From assembly GCA_002376715.1 (NCBI GenBank), contig DFOK01000060.1:1-6360 (forward strand): DNA of 6,360 nt, written 5' to 3'. The notes beneath the pieces were generated by a model. It did not search any database, was not told the origin of the DNA, and saw only the letters and a list, made by a program, of their open reading frames with translations. Both the position numbers and the translations under genes were made by a program. This document shows positions 1-6,338 of the stretch, piece by piece; the first letter of the stretch is position 1; each line of letters opens with the position of its first letter. Origin of the DNA: Bacteroidales bacterium UBA3543 (GTDB lineage Bacteria > Bacteroidota > Bacteroidia > Bacteroidales > UBA932).

Positions 1-1394
1 GTGCCAGGATAGGAATTCCAATGCTGTTGCTTTTTCTTATTTTGGGAATGGTTTTCGGCAGTGACGGTGTCGGCATACATTTTTCCAATGTCAAAAATGC
101 TCAGTTCATAGGAATGTTTGCGTTGAGCGTCATTCTCTTTTCCGGAGGTCTGGATACGCGGTTTACAGAGATAAGGCCTGTCATGTGGCAAGGTATTACG
201 CTGTCTACAATCGGTGTGATGTTAATGGCATTGATTACAGGGGTATTCATTTGGCTGCTTACCCGCAATGGTGCATTCTCCTTCACCGGATCGTTAGCAC
301 TCTGTCTATTGCTTGCCTCTACCATGTCTTCCACTGACTCTGCCTCTGTGTTCAATCTCCTGAGAACCCAGAAAGTAGGACTCAAACACAATTTAAAGCC
401 TTTACTGGAGTTTGAAAGCGGGAGCAATGACCCTATGGCCTATATGCTTACTGTCGCACTTATACAGTATTGCAAATTTGGGGAGCTCAGCACATGGACT
501 ATAATACTTAACTTCATCCTCCAGTTCGTTTTAGGTCTGCTACTGGGTCTGCTGATAGGTAAGGGCGCAATTTGGGTTATAAACAGGATTAGGCTCAACA
601 ACGTCGCCCTCTATCCTGTCATAATGCTCAGTATAGTCTTCTTTACCTTCTCTATCACAGAGTTGGTCAAGGGCAACGGCTATCTTGCCGTCTATGTCGC
701 CGGTATTATAATGGGTAACGCGCCGTTTGTAAGAAAGAGAGAGTGTATGAAATTCATGGACGGTATTACCTGGCTCTGTCAGGCTGTGGTATTTCTCACC
801 CTGGGACTGTTGGTAGAGCCTCACCAATTGCTTAAAGTGGCTCTTCCTGCGACTTTGATAGCCCTCTTTATGATATTCTTTGCTCGCCCGTTGATGGTTA
901 TGATAACGCTTCTGCCTTTCAAAAAACCCACTTTAAAACCCAAGATTTTTGCATCCTGGGTGGGGCTTAGAGGTGCTGTTCCCATCATCTTCGCAACCTA
1001 TCCCGTGGTAGCCGGAGTAGAAGGATCAGATGTTATATTCAATATAGCCTTTTTCATCACCATTCTCTCATTGTTGATTCAAGGCACTACCATTACCTGG
1101 GTTGCTAAATTGCTTAAAGTGGCAACTGAACTACCGAAGGAAGGTAATCTTTTCGGAGTCGAACTCCCCGAAGAAATCGATTCCAAATTATGGGATATAA
1201 CTGTTTCGGAGGAGCACCTTACAGGTGGTAACCAACTCAAGGATATGAATATTCCTCCGGGAGTATTGGTAATAATGATCAAGCGTGATGATGCCTATCT
1301 GGTACCTAACGGCACTCTGGAAATCCTTCCGGGCGACCATCTTCTGCTTATTTCGCAGAGCGATGCCGAACAGGAGCATGCTTTACAACCTTGA
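1..1394 (+). CDS. K+/H+ (or Na+/H+) antiporter, NhaP2/CvrA-like, 5' partial
   Basis: Inner-membrane monovalent cation/proton antiporter of the CPA1 (Na_H_exchanger) family. The frame is open to the left edge: codons from base 3 read ARIGIP directly before the Met at 21, matching the conserved first-helix segment of CvrA/NhaP2 (roughly SRLGIP then GMxxGxDGVG). The Met at 21 is therefore internal and the true start lies upstream. About twelve hydrophobic segments are visible. Counting from Met21, the signature STDSASVF is near residues 104-111 and ESGSNDP at 132-138, the latter carrying the conserved Asn-Asp pair of the ion site. From about base 1141 the protein becomes soluble and fits a TrkA_C/RCK_C domain, a regulatory ligand-binding module, ending in a typical LEILPGDHLLLI strand. 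It lacks the further C-terminal CorC/HlyC-type domain of E. coli CvrA, so it is a short version. Ion specificity cannot be read from sequence. The first lipoprotein starts 42 bp downstream. Confidence 0.92.
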   Translation, partial: ARIGIPMLLLFLILGMVFGSDGVGIHFSNVKNAQFIGMFALSVILFSGGLDTRFTEIRPVMWQGITLSTIGVMLMALITGVFIWLLTRNGAFSFTGSLALCLLLASTMSSTDSASVFNLLRTQKVGLKHNLKPLLEFESGSNDPMAYMLTVALIQYCKFGELSTWTIILNFILQFVLGLLLGLLIGKGAIWVINRIRLNNVALYPVIMLSIVFFTFSITELVKGNGYLAVYVAGIIMGNAPFVRKRECMKFMDGITWLCQAVVFLTLGLLVEPHQLLKVALPATLIALFMIFFARPLMVMITLLPFKKPTLKPKIFASWVGLRGAVPIIFATYPVVAGVEGSDVIFNIAFFITILSLLIQGTTITWVAKLLKVATELPKEGNLFGVELPEEIDSKLWDITVSEEHLTGGNQLKDMNIPPGVLVIMIKRDDAYLVPNGTLEILPGDHLLLISQSDAEQEHALQP

Positions 1395-1436
1395 TAACCA
1401 TTGTTGATTGACAACAAACAAAATTTAAATGATACT

Positions 1437-2228
1437 ATGAAAAAATTAGCACTTTTACTCATGGCAGCCATCTCGATTATGGCAGCATCTTGCGGCTCAA
1501 CCGACAAAATCGAAGTAATAACGGTCAACAATGCTGATGAACTTATAAAAGCGCTTGGCAACGACCGCACTATCATCCTCAACAACACAGAAGGCATTTA
1601 CTGGCTGACGGAAGCCATTGACAATGCAATTGAAACAAGCTCCCTACTTGATGGCTGGAACCACATGGAAGGGAAGAGTGATATTATGGCAAATAGAGCA
1701 TTTGATGGCAACGAACTTTGCTTTTACAACATCAAAAACCTCACAATCAGAGGGGCAGATGATAGGGAGCGGACAAAAATATATGTTTCACCCCGCTATG
1801 CAGATGTTTTCTCTTTCGAGGGTTGTACCGATATCACACTAGAGAATCTTGAGTTGGGACACTATCCTGAAGAGGGGTCATGTACCGGTGCCGTACTGGG
1901 TTTCAGCAATTGTGACCGCATCAACATCAATAATTGCGACCTTTTCGGATGTGGTATAACCGGTATCGAAGCCGTAATATCCAAAAATTTTAAGGTAACC
2001 AATTCGACTATCCGTGACTGTTCTTATTCTAACATTTGGCTTACCGAGTGTCAGAACTTCCGTTTCTACAACTGCAACATTATATCGGAAAACTATCTTA
2101 GCTGCTACGACTGCAAAGATATTTCATTCGAAAAATGCAAAGTTCCTACCTCATTCGATGAGAGTCTCTCCTTTATAGATTGCGAGTTCTTTGAGTGGCC
2201 GGGATTCGTCTATCCGGATGGTGAATAG
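1437..2228 (+). CDS. Cysteine-rich right-handed beta-helix lipoprotein, copy A
   Basis: Predicted exported lipoprotein of 263 residues with unknown function. The N-terminus is a classic type II signal peptide: MKK, a hydrophobic run, then lipobox MAASC with Cys19 as the lipidated residue. A conserved globular start (IEVITVNNADELIKALGND, residues about 25-43) is followed from about residue 90 by imperfect repeats of roughly 22 residues. These have the pattern N-C-x-x-I-x-I-x-N-C, giving about six or seven rungs of a right-handed parallel beta-helix (pectate-lyase-like fold). Thirteen cysteines follow Cys19, most at equivalent turn positions, suggesting an internal cysteine ladder. No polysaccharide-lyase catalytic residues can be assigned, so an enzyme role is not claimed; surface binding is equally possible. 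I chose ATG 1437 over an in-frame TTG at 1401 because the signal peptide starts there after an A-rich leader. It is paralogous to the next gene (about 60% identity by eye) and may be cotranscribed with the antiporter upstream. Confidence 0.85.
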   Translation: MKKLALLLMAAISIMAASCGSTDKIEVITVNNADELIKALGNDRTIILNNTEGIYWLTEAIDNAIETSSLLDGWNHMEGKSDIMANRAFDGNELCFYNIKNLTIRGADDRERTKIYVSPRYADVFSFEGCTDITLENLELGHYPEEGSCTGAVLGFSNCDRININNCDLFGCGITGIEAVISKNFKVTNSTIRDCSYSNIWLTECQNFRFYNCNIISENYLSCYDCKDISFEKCKVPTSFDESLSFIDCEFFEWPGFVYPDGE

Positions 2229-2233
2229 ACCTA

Positions 2234-2256
2234 ATGATTAGCCGTAACGAAACAAT
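2234..2256 (+). repeat. Remnant of the hydE start preceding lipoprotein copy B
   Basis: The sequence AGCCGTAACGAAACAAT at 2240-2256 matches AGCCGTAACGAAATAAT at 3092-3108 in 16 of 17 bases. At 3092 it encodes residues 3-8 of HydE (SRNEII), just after the GTG start at 3086. At 2240 it lies in the same frame, two codons after an ATG (2234), and reads M-I-S-R-N-E-T-M. The frame continues into lipoprotein B. The simplest reading is that a duplication unit ended inside the first codons of hydE, leaving a truncated copy between the two lipoprotein genes. A shared regulatory or translation-initiation element is the alternative. No copy was seen before lipoprotein A. Confidence 0.6.
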
Positions 2257-2263
2257 GGTTAAT

Positions 2264-3049
2264 ATGAAAAAAATATCTCTTTTATTTGTTGCTCTAATTT
2301 CAATAATAACAGTTTCCTGTAAGTCGGGCACAGGCAGTAATATTGAAGTAATAACAGTCAATAATGCCGAAGAATTCATCAAAGCTCTCGGAAATGATCG
2401 CACTATCATCCTAAACAACACTGAAGGCATTTATTTGCTTACAGAAGCGATTGATGCTGCTGTTGAAGCAGGTTATATTCCTCATGACTGGAATTTACCT
2501 GAAGTAGGGAGCACAATCATAGCACTTAATGCGCCCGGAAGCCACGAACTCTGTTTATTCAATATAAAAAACCTTACAATCCGGGGAGCTGATGAGAACA
2601 ATTACACAAAAATATATGCTTCACCAAGTTTTGTGGATGTTCTCTCTTTTACAGGCTGTACAGGCATAACCCTCGAGAATTTGGAGTTGGGACACTATCC
2701 GGAAACCAGAGATTGTGATGGTGCAGTGCTTGGACTATATGAATGTGACGGAATAACTATCAATAAATGTGAACTTTTTGGCTGCGGCTATAGCGGCATA
2801 CTAGCGATAGACACAAAAAATGTCAAGGTCGATAATTCGACCATCCGTGATTGTACAGTTAGCAACATGGCTCTATACGATTGCGAAAACTTCCAGTTTT
2901 ATAACTGTAAACTCATATCTGAAAACGACATTGATTGCTATGATAGCAAGAATATAACTTTTGAGAAATGCCTTCTTCCTGACATAGTTTCCGGAGATAT
3001 GTCGTTGATAGAGTGCGATTTTTTCTATTGGCTGCCGGACGAAGGTTAG
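2264..3049 (+). CDS. Cysteine-rich right-handed beta-helix lipoprotein, copy B
   Basis: Tandem paralogue of the preceding gene, 261 residues from the chosen start. Signal peptide MKKISLLFVALISIITVSC gives a lipidated Cys19, followed by a short Gly/Ser tether. Blocks shared with copy A include IKALGNDRTIILNNTEGIY, NIKNLTIRGAD, ITLENLELGHYPE, NSTIRDC and FEKC. The same series of about seven beta-helix rungs follows, with twelve cysteines after Cys19. The two copies differ most in residues 60-85 and at the C-terminus, so they have diverged for some time and are not a recent exact duplication. In-frame ATGs also exist at 2234 and 2255, but ATG 2264 places the basic MKK directly before the hydrophobic core, as in copy A. 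The ten codons upstream of it resemble the start of hydE. Function unknown; location is inferred to be outer membrane or periplasm-facing membrane. hydE begins 36 bp downstream. Confidence 0.85.
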   Translation: MKKISLLFVALISIITVSCKSGTGSNIEVITVNNAEEFIKALGNDRTIILNNTEGIYLLTEAIDAAVEAGYIPHDWNLPEVGSTIIALNAPGSHELCLFNIKNLTIRGADENNYTKIYASPSFVDVLSFTGCTGITLENLELGHYPETRDCDGAVLGLYECDGITINKCELFGCGYSGILAIDTKNVKVDNSTIRDCTVSNMALYDCENFQFYNCKLISENDIDCYDSKNITFEKCLLPDIVSGDMSLIECDFFYWLPDEG

Positions 3050-3085
3050 CGGGAATGTTTACTTTGAGGAAGATTAATATTAATA

Positions 3086-4114
3086 GTGTTAAGCCGTAAC
3101 GAAATAATAGAGATGCTCCTTTGCAAGGAGCCTGAGACTATCGGCAACCTTTACAAAAGGGCTGCCGATCTCAAATTGCGGACTATAGGCCCCAAAGTCC
3201 ACCTTAGGGGCCTTATAGAAATATCCAATATATGTCGCAAAAACTGTCTCTACTGCGGCATCCGAAGCGGCAACACTCTTTGCGAAAGATATACCCTGAC
3301 TGATGAAGAGATACTTTTGTGTGCCGAACATGCATACTCTGCCGAATTCGGGTCAGTTGTGATACAGGGTGGCGAGCGTACGGGAAAGAAATTTACCGAA
3401 AGAATCACCTCCCTGCTTCAACGCATCAAACTCATCGGAAATGGAGCTCTGGGTATCACCCTCTCCCTTGGAGAGCAGAGCGAGGAAGTGTACAAGGAGT
3501 GGTTTGATGCAGGTGCTCACAGATATCTGCTCCGTATAGAGACTTCGGATCCCGACCTCTTCAGAAAAATCCATCCGAATGATAGATACCACTCCTACGA
3601 TAGGCGTATCAGAGCCCTAATGGACCTCAAATCCATCGGCTATCAGGCCGGAAGCGGCGTAATGATAGGTCTCCCCTGGCAAAATGCCGAACATCTGGCT
3701 TCCGATCTACTCTTCTTAAAAGAAATGGACTTCCCGATGATTGGAATGGGGCCTTACGTACCGCACGATGACACTCCACTAACTCAGATGGCTGCTACTG
3801 ATCCTACGGCATCATTCCCTTCCGTAGCCGATCGTCTGGAACTCTCACTAAAAATGATATCCCTACTAAGAATCCTGGTACCGGATATTAACATAGCAGC
3901 CTCGACTGCTCTGGAAGCCCTTCATCCGAAAGGAAGAATCATGGCCCTCCGCTCGGGAGCCAACATCGTGATGCCCAATATCACACCTTCAGACTACCGT
4001 AAATATTACAATCTCTACGACCGCAAGGCCCTCCTGCTGGAGGATCTGGACCTTGGGGAGGTAGAGATTGGATTTGGGGAGTGGGGAGATTCCCTACACT
4101 TTAATAAAGTTTGA
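3086..4114 (+). CDS. hydE: [FeFe]-hydrogenase H-cluster maturation radical SAM protein HydE
   Basis: Cytoplasmic radical SAM enzyme of the BioB/HydE/PylB group that, with HydG and HydF, builds the diiron subcluster of [FeFe]-hydrogenase. The TIM-barrel signature CX3CX2C is present as C50-RKN-C54-LY-C57 within RGLIEISNICRKNC, essentially the motif of Thermotoga maritima HydE. Other family blocks are VVIQGGE (91-97), ITLSLGE (124-130), RYLLRIETSDPDLFRKIHP (146-164), GVMIGLPWQ (191-199) and ALRSGANIVMPNITPSDYR (287-305). At 342 residues it is near usual length, but the tail after YNLY is shorter than in T. maritima (348 residues) and has no cysteines. It therefore lacks the second, non-essential cluster site. 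The start is GTG, with a weak GAGGAAG purine stretch 13 bases upstream; an in-frame TGA at 3065 limits any extension. The stop overlaps the end of clpB by 14 bp, tail to tail. Partner maturases are not in the window. Confidence 0.92.
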   Translation: MLSRNEIIEMLLCKEPETIGNLYKRAADLKLRTIGPKVHLRGLIEISNICRKNCLYCGIRSGNTLCERYTLTDEEILLCAEHAYSAEFGSVVIQGGERTGKKFTERITSLLQRIKLIGNGALGITLSLGEQSEEVYKEWFDAGAHRYLLRIETSDPDLFRKIHPNDRYHSYDRRIRALMDLKSIGYQAGSGVMIGLPWQNAEHLASDLLFLKEMDFPMIGMGPYVPHDDTPLTQMAATDPTASFPSVADRLELSLKMISLLRILVPDINIAASTALEALHPKGRIMALRSGANIVMPNITPSDYRKYYNLYDRKALLLEDLDLGEVEIGFGEWGDSLHFNKV

Positions 4115-6149
4115 GTTTACCGTCAACAAAGGTTGCAGTGATTTCGGAATCCTTACTCAGGGTTCCGTCCAGCAGAAGTGTTGCCAGATAATCTATCAAC
4201 TCCTTCTGAAGCACTCTTTTGACCGGTCTTGCTCCATAAGCGGGGTCATATCCCTTTACGCTCATATAGTCGTAAAACTCTTCGGTAAAGGAGATTTTGA
4301 TCTCCATCGATGCGAGTCTTTCCTGCAACTTCTCAGCTTGAAGTTTGACAATACTGCGAATGTGCTGAGGCGACAACTCATGGAATACGATAATCTCATC
4401 TATCCTGTTTATGAATTCCGGTCTGAAAGCCTCCTTTACTAAGTCAGGATCGATGTTGGATGTCATTATCAGGATAGTATTCTTGAAGTCAACGGTGTGG
4501 CCTTTGTTGTCTGTAAGACGACCGTCATCCATCAACTGTAACAGCAGGTTGAAGACATCCGGGTGTGCTTTCTCTATTTCATCCAGCAATATCACAGAGT
4601 AGGGTTTGCGGCGCACAGCCTCTGTCAGCTGACCACCCTCTTCATATCCCACATAGCCCGGAGGAGCACCTATCAGACGTGACACGGTGTGACGCTCCTG
4701 GTATTCACTCATATCGATTCTGGTAATCATGTTCTCATCATCAAAGAGATATTCTGCCAGGGCTTTGGCCAATTCTGTCTTTCCCACTCCCGTACTTCCC
4801 AAGAACATAAAAGAGCCTATCGGCCTTTTTTCATTCTGCAGTCCGGCTCTGCTCCGTCGCACGGCATTGGAGACTGCCGCAATGGCTTCATCCTGCCCTA
4901 TCACGCGCTGGTGAAGGACATCCTCCATATTCAATAACTTATCCTTTTCACTTTGAAGCATCTTCTGTACGGGGATACCTGTCCATTTTGCCACTACTTC
5001 GGCAATATTTTCGCTGGTCACCTGTTCGTTAAGGATAGGATTGTCGTTATGTTCCTTTTCGGCCATAAGTTTTTCGATTTGTGCTTTAGCCTCGGCAATC
5101 TTACCATATCTGAGTTCAGCCACTTTGCCGTAGTCACCACGCCGTTCTGCGTCATCTGCCTGTATGCGATACTCTTCAATAGCCTGACGGTTGCTCTGGA
5201 TGGCGGTGAGGAGCTTTTTCTCTCCTTCCCACTGTTTCATCAGAACATCCCTTTCACCGGAAAGGCGGGTAATATCCTCCTGAATAGCCGTAAGTTTGGG
5301 GCTTTCACCCTCTTTTTTTACTGCCTCACGTTCAATTTCGAGCTGCATTATCTTCCTATTCAACTCATCTATGGGCTCCGGTACCGAGTTAATCTCCAGA
5401 CGGAGCTTGGATGCCGCCTCATCAATCAGGTCTATGGCCTTGTCGGGCAAAAACCTGTTGGTAATGTATCGGCGCGAAAGTTCTACCGCCGCAATGATTG
5501 CATCATCCTCGATGCGTACCTTGTGATGGTTTTCATATCTCTCTTTAAGTCCGCGAAGAATGGAGATGGATTCGGCCGGAGTAGGCTCGTCCACCATAAC
5601 CATCTGGAATCTGCGTTCCAGTGCCTTGTCCTGTTCAAAGTATTTACGATACTCATCTAAGGTAGTGGATCCTATGGCCCTGAGTTCGCCTCTTGCAAGT
5701 GCCGGTTTTAGGATATTGGCGGCATCCATAGCTCCTGAAGTGCGCCCTGCACCCACAAGAGTATGAATTTCATCAATGAAGAGGATAATTTCTCCTTCAC
5801 TTTCAGTCACCGCTTTGACCACACCTTTGAGTCTCTCCTCAAATTCGCCCTGATACTTGGCCCCGGCAATCAGTGCGCCTATATCGAGCGAATAAAGATC
5901 TTTGTTCTTGAGGTTTTCAGGCACGTCACCATTGACGATTCTCTGTGCGATACCTTCTGAAATTGCTGTCTTACCAACGCCGGGCTCGCCTACGAGTATA
6001 GGATTGTTTTTAGTTCTTCTACTGAGGATCTGCAGTACTCTGCGCACCTCATCATCACGCCCAATAACAGGGTCAAGTTTGCCCTGTTTCGCCTTCTCAT
6101 TGAGATTAATGGCGTATCTGTTCAAAATTTCGAGATTCTGCTTGTCCAT
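4101..6149 (-). CDS. clpB: ClpB-type AAA+ disaggregase lacking the N-terminal Clp_N domain
   Basis: Cytosolic hexameric chaperone that, with DnaK, extracts proteins from aggregates. Domain 1 has Walker A GEPGVGKT (54-61), pore loop KYQG (98-101), Walker B ILFIDE (122-127) and arginine-finger region ALERRF (176-181). The ClpB middle coiled-coil spans about 255-380, including the ERRGDYGKVAELRYGK block. Domain 2 has Walker A GSTGVGKT (451-458), pore loop GYVG (498-501), Walker B VILLDE (519-524), TSN (563-565), FRPEFINRID (575-584) and sensor 2 GARPVKR (639-645). Usual ClpB is about 860 residues; this one has 682 and begins just before domain 1 (LDPVIGRDDE), like the short E. coli isoform ClpB-80. 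An in-frame TAG at 6197-6195, with no start between, rules out a longer N-terminus here. The segment between TSN and FRPEF has about 9 residues against about 28 in E. coli ClpB. No ClpP-binding IGF/IGL loop is seen. All ATPase residues are intact, so it should be active. Confidence 0.93.
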   Translation of the reverse strand: MDKQNLEILNRYAINLNEKAKQGKLDPVIGRDDEVRRVLQILSRRTKNNPILVGEPGVGKTAISEGIAQRIVNGDVPENLKNKDLYSLDIGALIAGAKYQGEFEERLKGVVKAVTESEGEIILFIDEIHTLVGAGRTSGAMDAANILKPALARGELRAIGSTTLDEYRKYFEQDKALERRFQMVMVDEPTPAESISILRGLKERYENHHKVRIEDDAIIAAVELSRRYITNRFLPDKAIDLIDEAASKLRLEINSVPEPIDELNRKIMQLEIEREAVKKEGESPKLTAIQEDITRLSGERDVLMKQWEGEKKLLTAIQSNRQAIEEYRIQADDAERRGDYGKVAELRYGKIAEAKAQIEKLMAEKEHNDNPILNEQVTSENIAEVVAKWTGIPVQKMLQSEKDKLLNMEDVLHQRVIGQDEAIAAVSNAVRRSRAGLQNEKRPIGSFMFLGSTGVGKTELAKALAEYLFDDENMITRIDMSEYQERHTVSRLIGAPPGYVGYEEGGQLTEAVRRKPYSVILLDEIEKAHPDVFNLLLQLMDDGRLTDNKGHTVDFKNTILIMTSNIDPDLVKEAFRPEFINRIDEIIVFHELSPQHIRSIVKLQAEKLQERLASMEIKISFTEEFYDYMSVKGYDPAYGARPVKRVLQKELIDYLATLLLDGTLSKDSEITATFVDGKLKLY

Positions 6150-6266
6150 AATTATTATAATTTTTCCGTTTTCGTTTATAAAAATGTTTTGTAACTAAAG
6201 TGTTTCAATTTGTTTGCCATCGACCGCAGACTGACTTTTTGTCAAGATAAATGCCGTGAATAACTG

Positions 6267-6274
6267 CAAAAATA
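6267..6274 (-). promoter_or_regulatory. Possible -7 element of a leftward clpB promoter
   Basis: CAAAAATA on the plus strand reads TATTTTTG on the minus strand, a full match to TAnnTTTG. It would give clpB a leader of roughly 110 nucleotides. No TTTG is found at the expected distance upstream (around 6294-6298), so support is weak; in AT-rich DNA such octamers are common. Confidence 0.25.
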
Positions 6275-6275
6275 T

Positions 6276-6307
6276 TTTGGATAAAAGAGACATTTTCATT
6301 ATTTTTG
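6276..6307 (+). promoter_or_regulatory. Bacteroidota-type promoter for the right-edge gene
   Basis: TTTG at 6276-6279 (the -33 element) and TATTTTTG at 6300-6307 (a full match to TAnnTTTG, the -7 element) are separated by 20 bases, as in Bacteroides housekeeping promoters. Transcription would start near 6312-6315, giving a leader of about 25 nucleotides before the ATG at 6339. Element positions are seen directly; promoter activity is inferred. Confidence 0.6.
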
Positions 6308-6338
6308 TTGGATACGAATAATTTTAATCCAATTTATA

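Larger units (their letters stand above)
1437..3049 (+). repeat. Tandem gene duplication of the beta-helix lipoprotein
   Basis: The genes at 1437-2228 and 2264-3049 align along their whole length, with about 145 identical residues over the 237 aligned after the signal peptide (hand count). Nucleotide identity is scattered; the longest exact stretches noticed are about 14-17 bases, for example GAGTTGGGACACTATCC in both copies. This is an old tandem duplication, not a recent repeat liable to assembly collapse. Confidence 0.85.
6150..6338. other. Divergent intergenic region between clpB and the right-edge gene
   Basis: This 189-bp AT-rich stretch separates clpB (leftward) from the gene starting at 6339 (rightward). 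It holds a strong rightward promoter match (6276-6307) and a leftward -7-like motif (6267-6274). It also has a short inverted repeat TGAC-TTTTT-GTCA (6232-6244, four-base arms), possibly chance. The minus-strand reading frame of clpB meets a TAG at 6197-6195, so no Clp_N coding remains here. I saw no CIRCE element (TTAGCACTC-N9-GAGTGCTAA) that would indicate HrcA control. Confidence 0.6.

Noticed and set aside
101..827. Minus-strand open frames within the antiporter
   Set aside because: They are antisense to a clearly conserved membrane protein and have no credible start context or domain.
1401..1417. Hairpin TTGTTG-ATTGA-CAACAA after the antiporter as a terminator
   Set aside because: The stem is only six pairs, mostly A-T, and no T-run follows; it is unlikely to terminate transcription.
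1401..1436. TTG start at 1401 extending lipoprotein A by 12 codons
   Set aside because: It would place polar residues before the signal peptide; ATG 1437 begins a standard MKK lipoprotein signal in an A-rich context.
2234..2263. ATG 2234 or 2255 as the start of lipoprotein B
   Set aside because: The signal peptide proper begins at ATG 2264, matching copy A; the extra codons resemble hydE. Translation from 2234 cannot be fully excluded.
3060..3066. TACTTTG before hydE as a Bacteroidota -7 element
   Set aside because: It is one base short of TAnnTTTG and has no TTTG about 20 bases upstream.
4055..4088. G-quadruplex at the end of hydE
   Set aside because: Only three runs of three or more guanines are present; the fourth would need a GG pair, so only a weak two-tetrad form is possible.
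4068..4442. Plus-strand open frame of 124 codons across the hydE/clpB junction
   Set aside because: It overlaps both real genes in other frames and has no recognisable features; it is a shadow of clpB.
4953..5660. Long plus-strand open frame (235 codons) opposite clpB
   Set aside because: It lies entirely antisense to well-conserved ClpB coding sequence, and its translation shows no recognisable domain.
6232..6244. TGAC-TTTTT-GTCA as an operator
   Set aside because: Four-base arms that do not extend are easily due to chance in AT-rich DNA, and no known operator matches.
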